Below are positions 1 to 9,372 of a DNA stretch of 64,000 bases, in pieces. Origin of the DNA: Dysidea avara. Its lineage: Eukaryota; Porifera; Demospongiae; Dictyoceratida; Dysideidae. The notes under the pieces are model-generated. The model was not told the origin of the DNA. It saw only the letters and a program-made list of their open reading frames with translations, and ran no database searches. The stretch covers positions 27,099,073 through 27,163,072 of the forward strand of contig NC_089273.1 in NCBI RefSeq assembly GCF_963678975.1, in the 5' to 3' direction. The position numbers were made by a program, and so were the translations under genes. How positions within the stretch are numbered: position 1 is the stretch's first letter; each line of letters opens with the position of its first letter.

Positions 1-178
1 ATTGTTTGATTTAGGCCCAGATGAATCTCAATGGGAGAGCAACAAAAAGAAGCTAAGGTATAGTGAGCTATGCAATCATGAACATATAGAATTATATCAA
101 GAGTTATTATTAACTCTTGCCTATACCTATATTGTTTGTGTATATTATACTGTGCTAAAATTACCTCTTTATCTACAC

Positions 179-918
179 AGATGTGACCAATATAGATGGG
201 TCCATAAAGGCACTAGGACTTTTGACCGTGGGAATTAGGGACCCGCCGATTATGCTCATAATTTTACCTATTATGCTATGCTGCACTGCTCAAAAATTCA
301 CCTATTATGCTTAAATTAATGCTCAATATTTACCTATTATGCTCGATTATGCTCAGTGTTCATGCCTTAGTTCACATGCTTTGCTACTAGTTTAACACTA
401 TATAGAAAGAAAAAAAATGAGTGGCTGGAACACAAATAATAAATTCTTGCTGCATGCCTGCATGTAAGAGACAAGATCGATATACCCTAATAGAACAGTC
501 AGTTTGATGATTGTTCTATTAGAGTTACTGACTGCTCTATTAGAGTATATCGATCTTATTTTGCAATTGTCATTTTTCCAGCAAGAATTTACACTATTGT
601 ACAAATATTTAACCTATTATGCTGGCATTATGCTCAATGCTTTTAGGTACCTATTATGCTCAAAATTATGCCAGCATAATCGGCGGGTCCCTAGTGGGAA
701 TTATTCTGTGAAGAAGAAGACTGGAGCTATTGATGTAGCAGGGATAGAAAAGCAAACTGGTGATAACTCCTTCAAGCGGTTGGAATATTGGGGTATTGGC
801 TCAAGCTATTTAATTCACTATCTGGGAGATCACAATGCATTTGTACCATGTGCACACCGGAACAGCAAGAAAAGTACCAAACCATTTGTAAGGTCAGCAC
901 CTCACATTAAGGAAAAGG
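179..918 (+). pseudogene. N-terminal exon of the MULE-like gene, split by a MITE
   Basis: Reading from the acceptor at 178, the exon runs to 235, is interrupted by a 458-bp MITE, and resumes at 702. Removing the MITE and one copy of the 8-bp duplication joins the two halves in frame with no stop. The donor lies at 919. The second half has histidine and cysteine residues in the stretch YLGDHNAFVPCAH followed by a basic segment. This looks like the modified zinc-finger region that precedes the transposase core in invertebrate MULE proteins; that comparison is from memory of the family and is not a search. In the present DNA, translation stops at TAG right at the MITE boundary (236-238). Confidence 0.6.
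236..693. mobile_element. hAT-type MITE, copy 1 (8-bp TSD)
   Basis: A 458-bp non-autonomous element. Its ends are inverted copies of TAGGGACCCGCCGATTATGC, and it is flanked by perfect 8-bp direct repeats GTGGGAAT (228-235 and 694-701). The 8-bp duplication and the TAGGG start are hallmarks of hAT elements. The interior is rich in CCTATTATGCT units and holds a central palindrome built from GACTGTTCTATTAGAGTAT. It is inserted in a coding exon of the MULE-like gene. A second copy lies in the opposite orientation at 16.7 kb. Confidence 0.9.
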
Positions 919-981
919 TATAGTGTAATAGTTAAGCATGAAATAGTTAGGGACCTGCCTATTATGTTCAAAATTTTGCAG

Positions 982-2521
982 GTTACTAATAAAGGACCAA
1001 TGATGTCAGCACAGAAAGTTTATCAACAGTTAGTCAATGAAGATGAAGGTGGGCCTAGACATGTCATCAACACACCTAGAGACCAGAATCAAATCAAAAA
1101 CTTCCAGAAAGATGAGAATTGCCAGTTCCGGATTTCACATGATGGTATTTACAACACATACCAACTATGTTTCCAGCTGCAACTGAAAGATCGTAAGGGA
1201 GAGCCCCAAAATTTTCTTCGAAATTTTCAAGTGTACCCAACAGTCTGTGTTCACATGGTACCACATCCTCTCTTGGAGAATTTAGAGATGCTTCTGAAAG
1301 TTTCCACGACCCCTGTAACCCTGCATTATGACACTGTTTTCAACATGGGAGATTTCTATCTGTCTACTCTAGTTTTCCGAAATGCTATTTTCAAGAAAGA
1401 TCCTATCACACCAGTGGCTTTCTTTATCCATTCCAGGAGGTTTCAGGAAGACCACATGCTGTTTATGAAAACCATAGGAAAGTCACTACCTCTGCTTGCT
1501 TCAAAGAAGATTCTAATGGTTACTGATTGAGAATTTGATTTTTCTGATGTGTTTCCAATGTGTCTGAATGTTTTTTGTTGGAACCATCTAGAACGTGATT
1601 TGCATTTTTACTTGACGAATTCAGCCAATTGTAAGCCATCTGAGATTAGTTATTATGCCAACAGTTTCAAAGCTTTGATGATTGAAGAAAATGAAGATGA
1701 TTTCGACAGTTCCTGGAGCATCAACAAGGCTTCCTTTACGAATCCAACTGTTCTGAGATATTTTGAACAAAAGCTTTTGCCAGCGTTTAAGGAGCATTCA
1801 TCCATTTGGAAACTTAGAGAAATGGGGGTTTCTGATCCAGAGAATGGGCTAACAAATAATCCATCTGAATCCATGAATGCTGTTCTCCACAATCTGCAGC
1901 AATGGAAACAAGTTCCCCTTGATGTTATCTGTGTATCTCTATTTCATCTTTCAAGCTATTACCAGCAAGAAATTATTAGGGCTTACCATCTTTGTGGTTC
2001 ATGGCAATTGAAAGAAGAACTCTCTTACTTGCAGCGAGATGCCAGTCTAATGCCATTCTTGCCAAAAGCAATAGACATCAAAGAAATTGTGGCCAAAGCC
2101 AGGGATAGAATTTTACCATCTTATGAAGAAGCCAGCCCTTGCTCTTTTCGTGATGACACTACTGCTTCAGTATCCAGTGACAAAGCCACTTGCAAGCTAA
2201 ACAGTCAGCTAGCATTGGCACGAGAAGCAGTTCATGACAAGCGGGTTAGTTTGACTGAAATGGGATGTTGGATTGTAAGAGGTGCAGATAATGAGACACC
2301 GTATGCTGTCCGACTGTTTCCAAAAGAGACTTGCTCCTGTCCTTCAGTGAAAAAATGTTACCACATAATTGCCTGCAAGCTAATGATAGGGCAGGACATC
2401 AGTGACCACACCAAGCCTAATATGACACTGCTTACTCAGAGGGTGAGACAGAAGAACAAAGAAAGACCTTCTGGTATAAAACCTCCAAGAAAAAGAGATT
2501 TTGACCAGGTTGCTGCTAATA
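982..2521 (+). pseudogene. MULE-like DDE transposase core with SWIM finger
   Basis: One long exon, open apart from TGA at 1528-1530. Candidate catalytic acids are the D of HYDTVFNMGDF, the D of MVTD just before the stop, and the E of NNPSESMNAVLHNLQQW further on. The spacing and context (FFIHSRRF, then CWNHLERDL) fit a MULE DDE/D domain. Near 2334-2372 the CSCPSVKKCYH motif matches the SWIM zinc-finger pattern CxCx(n)CxH, which commonly follows MULE transposase domains. The TGA sits between a catalytic-type TD and EFDF, exactly where related proteins read through as TDxE, so it looks like a point nonsense change and not a real end. Confidence 0.72.
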
Positions 2522-3765
2522 GTAAGTTTATAGTATTTCCAATAGATGTGTACATATTCTTGTATTTCCATATTACAGATGTCAATGACAGTGAAGGTGA
2601 AGGTGAAACAGTTCACAATAGCCATCAATCAATGGAACAAAAGGATGGCCGCAAAATAGGTAGTACATCAATTGTTTTGTCATATATATATGTATAGGTA
2701 CTACCATTCAACACAGGCACAGACAATACTGCAGCTGGAAAAACCAATCACGTTGTTAGCCAACCTTCTAAGAAACACCGATGTGCTTCCATAGCAGGTC
2801 AGTTTATTATTAGAATATGGACTACATACATAATGTTAATATATAATTTAATTGTGAAATTAGAACCAAGTCAACCAACCACCTGCACTGAGGCAACTCC
2901 TGATCTTGATGAAAGTATTACTGAAAATGTGGAGAATGAAGGTACATAGACCCATACTTTAATGTTCACATGCTATGCAGTAGCTAAAATGATAATGCTG
3001 AATGATGTATTTCTTATCTTCATTATGATTGTAGATGTCAACACCAACTCAAATGTGGAAGATCATGAAGATCGGAACTGTATCTTGAATAATTCTAATG
3101 GTACGTGAGTTCACATGCATAGTACACTTATCCTAATACTGTCATAATTTCACACTACATAATAGGCAGCAATCACAACATAAGCAGACGGCTTAGTGAC
3201 TATGTTTCACACACTTGTTTCGCATCTGAAGGTATACTTACACTCTAAAATGATTATAACATGCATACTTATTGCTCTGATCTGATGAGTGTACTTTGAT
3301 TTTAATTTGTTAACAATAGATCTTAAAAGATTTACCAGAGTGAGTGAGTCACCTTATACTTCAAGAATATTACGGGAAAGGATGAGCAATGTTTCAGCTT
3401 CCAGAGACTTTGCCTGTTGCGATTCTACCAAGTTTAAGTGGTCTAGTATTCTGAAAAAGTTGCAGAAGATGTATCTTAAAACACTTCTTTGTCCACATGT
3501 CTGTAGAATAAGCTTGAAAGAGGTATGTACAACAGTTAAAAGACATGTACGTAGATGATTTTGCATTTGTTTGTAGCAAATTGCTGATTTAGTGGTGGGA
3601 AAGATAGTAGTTGTCCAGACTATGAGAAATAACCAAGTTGCATTTCTTAGACGGCTTCCTGATGAGAATAATGTACCAGCAGTTCAGGTGATTATTATAA
3701 AACATATTACACATATAATAGCTAAATGGTCAAATGAAATTAGTCAAAAGTACATTCATGCACAG

Positions 3766-4344
3766 GTGATTTGTACATATGATGAACCAGACATCATGGA
3801 ATTGAATTATCATGCTGGGACAGCTTGTCGTTCACTTGCTCATGCAGTTTTAACTGTCTACACTGGAGTGAAATGCTGTAAACCAAATGATGCCGATGCA
3901 GTTACAGCAGTGCTTCTCATTGCGACATGCCTGGATGAGAATTTGGACCTAGCTAGAGCTTATGTGAATCTTCAAGACACATCACAATACCTCCACAGCT
4001 TCCTAAGCTTGAAAGCTCCAGATGTTGGCACATTACACCTATCTATGCAACAAAAACAGTTCTGCCAGACTACAATAGATCATGTTAATCTCTACTGTTT
4101 CTGCCAGACTCCTTGGATTGATGGGTCTACATCAAGAGTAATTTATGGAGATCACCAAAAGGAGTATAAAGCGTATCAATGCAGCAGATGCGAAGACTGG
4201 CTTCATAAAGCCTGCCTGAATGCTCTTGGCATACCAATACCTACACGCAAAAGTGATTTTATTTGCAGTAGATGTATTATACCAGCAACTATTCAATGGC
4301 ACCATCGAGAATTCACCAACACATGTACATCAGACAACTTCTGA
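3766..4344 (+). pseudogene. PHD-finger segment of the MULE-like gene
   Basis: In frame with the upstream exons, this segment ends in a PHD finger at about 4098-4275. Its ligand order is CFC, then QCSRC, then WLHKAC, then CSRC, that is C4HC3 with the conserved tryptophan before the histidine. PHD fingers usually read histone H3 tails, so a chromatin-targeting role for the element is possible (inference). The frame stops at TGA 4342-4344, 69 nt past the last cysteine pair. The reading that looks coding continues in another frame from about 4387, so either a short intron with an unclear border or a frameshift lies here. Confidence 0.68.
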
Positions 4345-4386
4345 CCATCTTTATGTTGTACTGCCTACAATACCCAAACTTCACAG

Positions 4387-5120
4387 AAAACCTTGGCACT
4401 GATGACATGGAAAACACCTTGAAGGCTTGTATCACATTGATGAAAAGAAAAAACATCGAAGAAGCAAAGTCACTTGCTCTGAAAGCAGCACACAGTAGAC
4501 TCAATTTCACCAAAGCTGATAATGAAAAGATCGATTGCTTTGGAACGGAAGAGAATGCTTTTCTGTGTTTAATCTCACATGTATGGAAACTGCAGGTGTC
4601 GCAGCAATGCAAATCTCAATACTGTCCAGCCAACAACCCAGTGAAAACAGGCTACCAAACAACATTCTCATTGCCTCCGACTCTGTGTCCATCCAATGTT
4701 CAGAGAATCTTTCCAGTTCCAGGAGATGACATGGGATACTGTGGATCCGAGTTCCCTAAGAAACCACCTCGGAAAGCTCCTTATATTCTCAGTGACAGGA
4801 TTAATACCACAGAAACTATCAAAACACAAAACAGTAGAGAGAAATTCTATTCCTGCAATGGAAAACCAAGAGTCCTTTCATCTGGTTTCATGAACAAGCA
4901 TCCATGGCTGCTTCCTATTAGCATTGAATCTCTCAGCCTTCATCAGATCAACTGGATGCCACTGTCCATCACTGTTTACAATTATTGTTACCAACTTGGT
5001 GGTTGCACGATCAACACTGGAGGTCACTTTGTTTCAATTGTGTTGTGGCATGGACGACCATACTTTTATGATGGCATGAAATCAACCAACCAACAGCGTT
5101 TCATTAAATATAACCATTAA
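4387..5120 (+). pseudogene. C-terminal peptidase-like tail of the MULE-like gene
   Basis: An open stretch of about 240 codons ending with TAA at 5118-5120. It includes PKKPPRKAPYILSDRI, later a cysteine in YNYCYQLGG, and then GGHFVSIVLWHGRPYFYDGM. The H-then-YD pattern near the C-terminus resembles the histidine and aspartate of papain-fold proteases (ubiquitin-hydrolase or Ulp1 type), and some MULE families are known to carry Ulp1-like proteases. No clear catalytic cysteine block was recognised, so the function is only suggested. No separate promoter or start codon was seen, so it is best read as the 3' end of the gene upstream. Confidence 0.5.
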
Positions 5121-6050
5121 ATGGTTATAAACTTAGAAAACTGCACAGGATCATATGCATATTATTTTCTGTTTAGCAAGTAATCTGTTTATTATTGTTG
5201 TTTTATCCATGTATAGCTGTATTTTGCGGTATGTATAACCTGTATACATGGTGGAAAACTGGTATTAATTTCTAGGCAGTATCATTAATGTATGGAGAAA
5301 AGGTTATAATCAGGATCAAAATCACATAGGCTCCCCTCTAGCTATATGAGGGTCATTATTATTTACCATTACTGCAATACAACTTCACTTTGAAGGATAC
5401 AATACATATATATAGATCAAAAATACATTAGCTACATAAAATCATAATACAGTATTTAATAAGTACAAGTAAAACTGATCAAGAGATGGGGAGTTTACAA
5501 TGTGGTCTGGTAATTTGTTTGACTATAAAAAAAGTTATATCGTATCAAGACTTCAATGAATAGTATTATAGGATATTTTTATTAAACACCATCAAATTAT
5601 GATGAAACAACTACAAAGTAAATGCAAGTCAATCCTCGGACAACATGCGACCGTACAACTGACCGAAAATGAGGACAGTACACAGGCACGGCAAAGAGTA
5701 TTTACAAAAACTAAACTTACAAAACAGGTTTATTAACTTCAACTTAAAACAGGTTAGCTGTCCACTCATTAAAATAGCAACAGAAGAATATTTGCTGAGA
5801 AGCAGATATTGAGGCTCTGGCCATCCTATTTATTATTGATTGTATGCAAATATTATACAGTAAAAATCACTATAATTGTGGGAGGGGAATAGCTAGTTCA
5901 GTGACTGAAGTACAATCAGGCATAGTGCTAGCACAACTATACTCTCAGTATATAAGAGAGGGAATACAGCATCCATAATGAACTAGCTTTTTATAGCTAT
6001 GGAGGCAGAACTAGATTTAGGTAACCCCGTACAGTGATCTAACTCTAAAG
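5121..6050. other. Non-coding stretch downstream of the MULE-like gene
   Basis: AT-rich sequence with no long open frame, no clear inverted repeat and no recognised element. It may contain the 3' untranslated part and terminal repeat of the MULE-like element, which I could not define. Confidence 0.5.
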
Positions 6051-6055
6051 TCACT

Positions 6056-6132
6056 TTGGTCCCCGTCCCCGTCCCGCTTTTACCCCCTTTCGTCCCCGTC
6101 TCCGTCCCGGTCCCCGTCCCGCTTTTACCCCA
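6056..6132. repeat. Degenerate CCCGTCCCG simple repeat
   Basis: About 75 bp made of CCCCGTCCCG and CTTTTACCCC units, strongly C-rich on the plus strand and unlike the AT-rich surroundings. Open frames crossing it encode only proline/valine or glycine/arginine runs and are not treated as genes. Confidence 0.7.
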
Positions 6133-6343
6133 CCCCCGAATGAATATGTTCCACTCGAGACTCCTTCAGCCTTCTCTCCAGTGCACAGGGATGGGGAATA
6201 TTCCATCAGTAAGTTATTTTTTGGCAAACATTTGCACATCCTTAATAATCCGTGCCACAAATTTCCGTTTATTTGAAATCCATCAGGACTTCGAAGTATG
6301 CGCTGTTCGAAATTAAAATCCTTCGAAATTCAGATATTGCATC

Positions 6344-7123
6344 TTGTGGGAAAATTTCTGTTTCGAAAATAACCCGCTATACAGTAATGTTATTACAAAA
6401 TCTCGTCTGACACTTGGAAGCAGTAGCAGCAATTTCTACTGTTTTTACACCATTATCAGCAAAATTGGACATTCTTCATCAAACACAGAGTATTATTTCT
6501 CATCCAAAAATGAAGCAAATATGATCTCCATGGTTGTGGAGGAAAAAGATCTGGGTGTAGTATTTGATAAAGATTTGAAGTTTACATCTCATGTTAATCA
6601 AATTGTAATGAAAGCTAACAAGGTATTGGGAATTATTAAACGTACCTTTGCCTCCAGGGATGCCAACACGTTAAGATTATTATACGTTACTCTTGTTCGC
6701 CCAATTTTGGACTATGCGTCAACTGTCTGGAACCCTCATCTTATGAAAAACATCCGTAAATTAGAAGCAGTTCAAAGAAGAGCCACAAAACTTATACCCT
6801 CCTTCTATAATTTGACATACTCTGAACGACTCCAAGAACTTAATCTACCCAGCTTACTTTACCGTCGAACCAGAATGGATCTGATTATGACTTACAAAAT
6901 CTTGAACAATTTAGTATCTGTGGACAAAGAATATTTTTTTACTGTTAATACCAACCCCACCCGATCTAATGGACTCAAACTTTACAAAAATCGCTTCAAC
7001 ACTGCTATTAGAGGTCATAGTTTTTCACAGAGAATCGTCAATGATTGGAACACCTTACCCCATGAAATTGTATCTGCACCTAATGTACTGATCTTTAAGA
7101 CTAAATTAGATGTATTTTTATAG
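6344..7123 (+). CDS. Non-LTR retrotransposon reverse transcriptase, C-terminal part
   Basis: A 259-codon frame ending at TAG 7121-7123. It carries the typical thumb/C-terminal region of CR1/Jockey-like LINE reverse transcriptases: DLGVVFDKDLKF, a KANKVLGIIKRTF block, RLLYVTLVRPILDYASTVW, LEAVQRRATKLIPSF, then a YRRTRMDLIMTYKILN block. These are downstream of the YADD polymerase motif, which is absent, so the copy is 5'-truncated, as is usual for LINE insertions. The first about 50 residues look unrelated and probably are not part of the original protein. A 3' tail follows directly. Without the polymerase core it cannot act on its own. Confidence 0.85.
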   Translation: MWENFCFENNPLYSNVITKSRLTLGSSSSNFYCFYTIISKIGHSSSNTEYYFSSKNEANMISMVVEEKDLGVVFDKDLKFTSHVNQIVMKANKVLGIIKRTFASRDANTLRLLYVTLVRPILDYASTVWNPHLMKNIRKLEAVQRRATKLIPSFYNLTYSERLQELNLPSLLYRRTRMDLIMTYKILNNLVSVDKEYFFTVNTNPTRSNGLKLYKNRFNTAIRGHSFSQRIVNDWNTLPHEIVSAPNVLIFKTKLDVFL

Positions 7124-7223
7124 GACCGCCGGTTTGATTTTATTTAGATGTAATTGAGATTGGTTTTTATAAGACTTTGTCTTCCTTATACCAATTAACT
7201 AATAACAATAATAATAATAATTT
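7124..7223 (+). repeat. 3' tail of the LINE with (AAT)n microsatellite
   Basis: About 75 bp of untranslated sequence after the reverse transcriptase stop ends in a run of AAT units at about 7200-7223. CR1-like LINEs end in short microsatellites instead of poly(A), so this marks the 3' end of the insertion. Satellite monomers start immediately after it. Confidence 0.7.
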
Positions 7224-7336
7224 CTAGCTGATCTCTCTACAGGGAGATTTGATTGTAGCTGAACTCTCTACAGGTGATTTGTTTGAAGTTGAACTCTCTA
7301 AATGATGGTTTCTTTGTAGCTGAACTCGCTATTCCT
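7223..7336 (+). repeat. Four satellite monomers next to the LINE tail
   Basis: Four units of the TAGCTGAACTCTCTACA type (30-31 bp each), the same family that fills 54.4-64 kb. They are diverged and end at a cytosine-poor segment near 7336. They show that the satellite monomer also occurs as short dispersed blocks. Confidence 0.8.
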
Positions 7337-7379
7337 TGTGATTACTGTGCTCAAGAAGAATGAAAAATCAATAGCAACA

Positions 7380-7494
7380 GTTGCTAGGCAACAAAATTTA
7401 AACCTGATCTAGTTACATGACTTTTGGTGGTTAATTAGCAACCGTTGCTATGGTGTTAAAATCGTTTTAGAATTAGTAGTGGTTGCCTAGCAAC
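7380..7494. repeat. Inverted pair of X-box-like palindromes
   Basis: GTTGCTAGGCAAC at 7380-7392 and its exact reverse complement GTTGCCTAGCAAC at 7482-7494 bracket a 115-bp segment that also holds GCAACCGTTGC. The second motif fits the RFX X-box consensus GTNRCC-N-RGYAAC perfectly. It could be a small MITE with palindromic ends or a regulatory block; nothing else is coded here. Confidence 0.5.
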
Positions 7495-7842
7495 GGATTC
7501 ATTTTTTGTGACACTGATCATTTATTCAATAAATCAAATCTTGAAATGTGTTTTCAAAAACTCGCGACACAGCGGAACGAGAGGCATAGACTGATCAGTA
7601 TAGTAGCGTCCGCAACACGTATACAAACAAAGACTGTTTATACTTACGTGTAGCGTCAATCCAAACGTATAGATCAGTCTATCCCGAACCTGGATTCTTA
7701 ACTTAGACGACACCTCTGTATATGTCAGGAGTATAATCGTATTATAGACCCACACAGTCACACATACCACAATACGGCTGCATACTATCCTCTATACGGC
7801 TGTATACGCTTCTGCTAGACCCACGCCTTGCCCTCAAGACGG
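7495..7842. other. Unassigned sequence before the composite hAT element
   Basis: Holds a 78-codon minus-strand frame (7534-7770) with no recognisable motif. Motifs such as ATACGGCTG and GTATACG recur, as they do near 12.2 kb. I see no supported gene. Confidence 0.4.
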
Positions 7843-8028
7843 CCCATATCTAGGGGCCAGTCTATTTTGCTTTTTTAAACCTATTTTTCTTTCCAGCAAT
7901 TCTTTTATTTTTCACCTATTATGCTCCATATTTTGCTCAAGAATTATAAATTTTGTTCAGCACTGATCTTTGTTAATTGAATATTTCCGGTTGCAAAGCT
8001 ACAGTTTCGCCTTAAAGTGACTGTTCTA

Positions 8029-8640
8029 TTAGAGTATAGACTTGATATTCTTTCGTATCCTGTTCTTCGTCACTGAAAGGGACTGTAGAGTAGACTCGAT
8101 GCGGCGAGGACGGTGACGGCAGTTTCCGCGGCAGTATAGCGATTTAGTGAGTCCATATTCCAATAGGAGATCACCCACGATATTGGAAAACTGTTCCGCC
8201 GCTTCAATAGGGGGTAAACCATCGCTGCTAAGGGAGTGGTGAAGCCAAGCCAATCTATCACGTAGAATTCCGTCGAGTTGTGACCAGCAAAGCTAGGTGG
8301 CATACCGTCGCTGCTACCACTTCAGTACTATTATTGATAAATCCATCACGTGATGTGACGAGCATGGTGGCTGAATTCTCTCGCCATGGGCAACATGCCA
8401 CCTCGCTTTGCTGGTCACAACTCGACGGAATTCTACGTGATAGATTGGCTTGGCTTCACCACTCCCTTGGCAGCGATGGTTTACCCCCTACTGAAGAGGC
8501 GGAACAGTTTTCCAATATCGTGGGTGATCTCCTATTGGAATATGGACTCACTAAATCGTCCTACTGCCGCGGCAACGGCCGTCACCATCCTCGCCGCATC
8601 GAGTCTACTCTACAGTCCCTTTCAGTGACGAAGAACAGGT
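8029..8640. repeat. Long inverted duplication inside the composite hAT element
   Basis: The segment at about 8046-8300 is repeated in opposite orientation at about 8386-8648, with roughly 90% identity by eye, separated by about 85-100 bp. On each arm the outward-reading frame encodes nearly the same peptide (LAWLHHSL.SDGLPP, then QFSNIVGDLLLEYGL). A transcript across it would fold into a hairpin of about 250 bp. Confidence 0.8.
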
Positions 8641-8741
8641 TACGAAAGAATATCAAGTCTAATACAGAAGATTTCATTGATGTTGTTAGGGCTCACAATA
8701 AAGTGCTTTGGTGTTACCGTCGTCAGCAGCGAACTAATTAA
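8280..8741 (+). pseudogene. Captured coding-like fragment in the composite hAT
   Basis: A 153-codon frame across the right arm of the inverted duplication, ending at TAA. It includes LDGILRDRLAWLHHSL, LEYGLTKSSYCRGN, RRIESTLQSLSVTKNRLRK and VVRAHNKVLWCYRRQ. The basic RRIES to RAHNK part recalls the linker before the reverse transcriptase domain in some LINE ORF2 proteins, but I do not recognise it securely. The left arm (minus strand, 8029-8253) keeps an equivalent frame with a different end. It is most likely a gene or retroelement fragment carried by the transposon and not a working gene. Confidence 0.4.
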
Positions 8742-9372
8742 GTGTGCAAAAATGAACGGGATCTAGTTTGTTAAACCTCGTTCAAGCTGATATAAGGATT
8801 TCGAAGCACATTATTAAGGAATGGTTAGATGCTGCTGCCTCTGCCAGTATCTCTGCCTCTCAGAGAATTTTTCTAGCACGAAACTGTACAGAGTGGTGCA
8901 CAAATTAGACAGTTTTATTTTTGTAATTACAGTAATTAGTCTTTTTTGTTGTTGTTGTTTTGCCTTGCCATACCCACAGTGTAGTCCTCTACTTTTTGTG
9001 TTCGCATGCTGTCCGAGGTTTCACATGCCTATTTGTTTTGTTGTACATCTTTTCATCACAATTGTCAATGATGGTTCTCTCTCTCTCGTTCAGCAATTAC
9101 TTATAACATGTAAAGCAAGAAGCTAGCTAATATTGCTTAACAAGTGTGACTGTTTTATTAGGGTATCTCGATGGTCACTTGTTGTTCCTGTTACAATTAG
9201 CTATGCATTGTCGATACTTTAGCGCGTCTGACTGTTCTATTAGAGTATCTCGATCTTTGTGCAATTTTTATGTCCACTTCACATAAATTGCACCTATTAT
9301 GCTAGCATTTTGCTTACCCACCCATTTTGCCAAAAAATTCACTAGCGAAATCAACGGGACCCTACCCATATC

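Larger units (their letters stand above)
2..5120 (+). pseudogene. MULE-like transposase gene with SWIM and PHD fingers, interrupted
   Basis: A multi-exon gene entering from the left edge, so its 5' end is missing. Exons that I could join with consistent phase: up to 57, 179-235 plus 702-918, 982-2521, 2579-2659, 2717-2797, 2864-2941, 3035-3100, 3166-3231, 3320-3522, 3577-3687 and from 3766; all introns are GT-AG and mostly 57-90 nt. The order of domains is an N-terminal DNA-binding-like segment, a DDE core, a SWIM finger, an acidic linker, a PHD finger and a peptidase-like tail. This layout fits MULE-type transposases of invertebrates (family knowledge). Three breaks are visible: a MITE inside a coding exon, TGA at 1528-1530 within the catalytic region, and a change of frame near 4.30-4.39 kb. 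A domesticated gene with assembly errors is the alternative. No terminal inverted repeats were identified. Confidence 0.72.
7851..9364. mobile_element. Composite non-autonomous hAT element (8-bp TSD)
   Basis: A 1,514-bp element starting TAGGGGCC and ending GGGACCCTA, flanked by perfect 8-bp direct repeats CCCATATC (7843-7850 and 9365-9372). The left end matches the end of the 29-kb element (TATTTTGC, CTTTCCAGCAATTC, TTTTTCACCTATT), while the right end resembles the 236/16658 family, so it is a chimera of two related MITE types. Three subterminal copies of the GACTGTTCTATTAGAGTAT-type motif are present (8021, 9149, 9231). The interior contains a long inverted duplication of a coding-like fragment. 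Confidence 0.82.

Noticed and set aside
504..700. Start of the plus-strand frame 504-923 as a real N-terminus
   Set aside because: Everything before 702 is MITE sequence; only the part after the duplication is coding-like.
6051..6316. Proline/valine and glycine/arginine-rich frames
   Set aside because: Low-complexity product of the CCCGTCCCG repeat.
8070..8628. Second pair of frames on the inverted duplication (GHNSTEFYVIDWLGF)
   Set aside because: They are alternate-frame shadows of the pair reading LAWLHHSL; both pairs cannot be real and neither is a proven gene.
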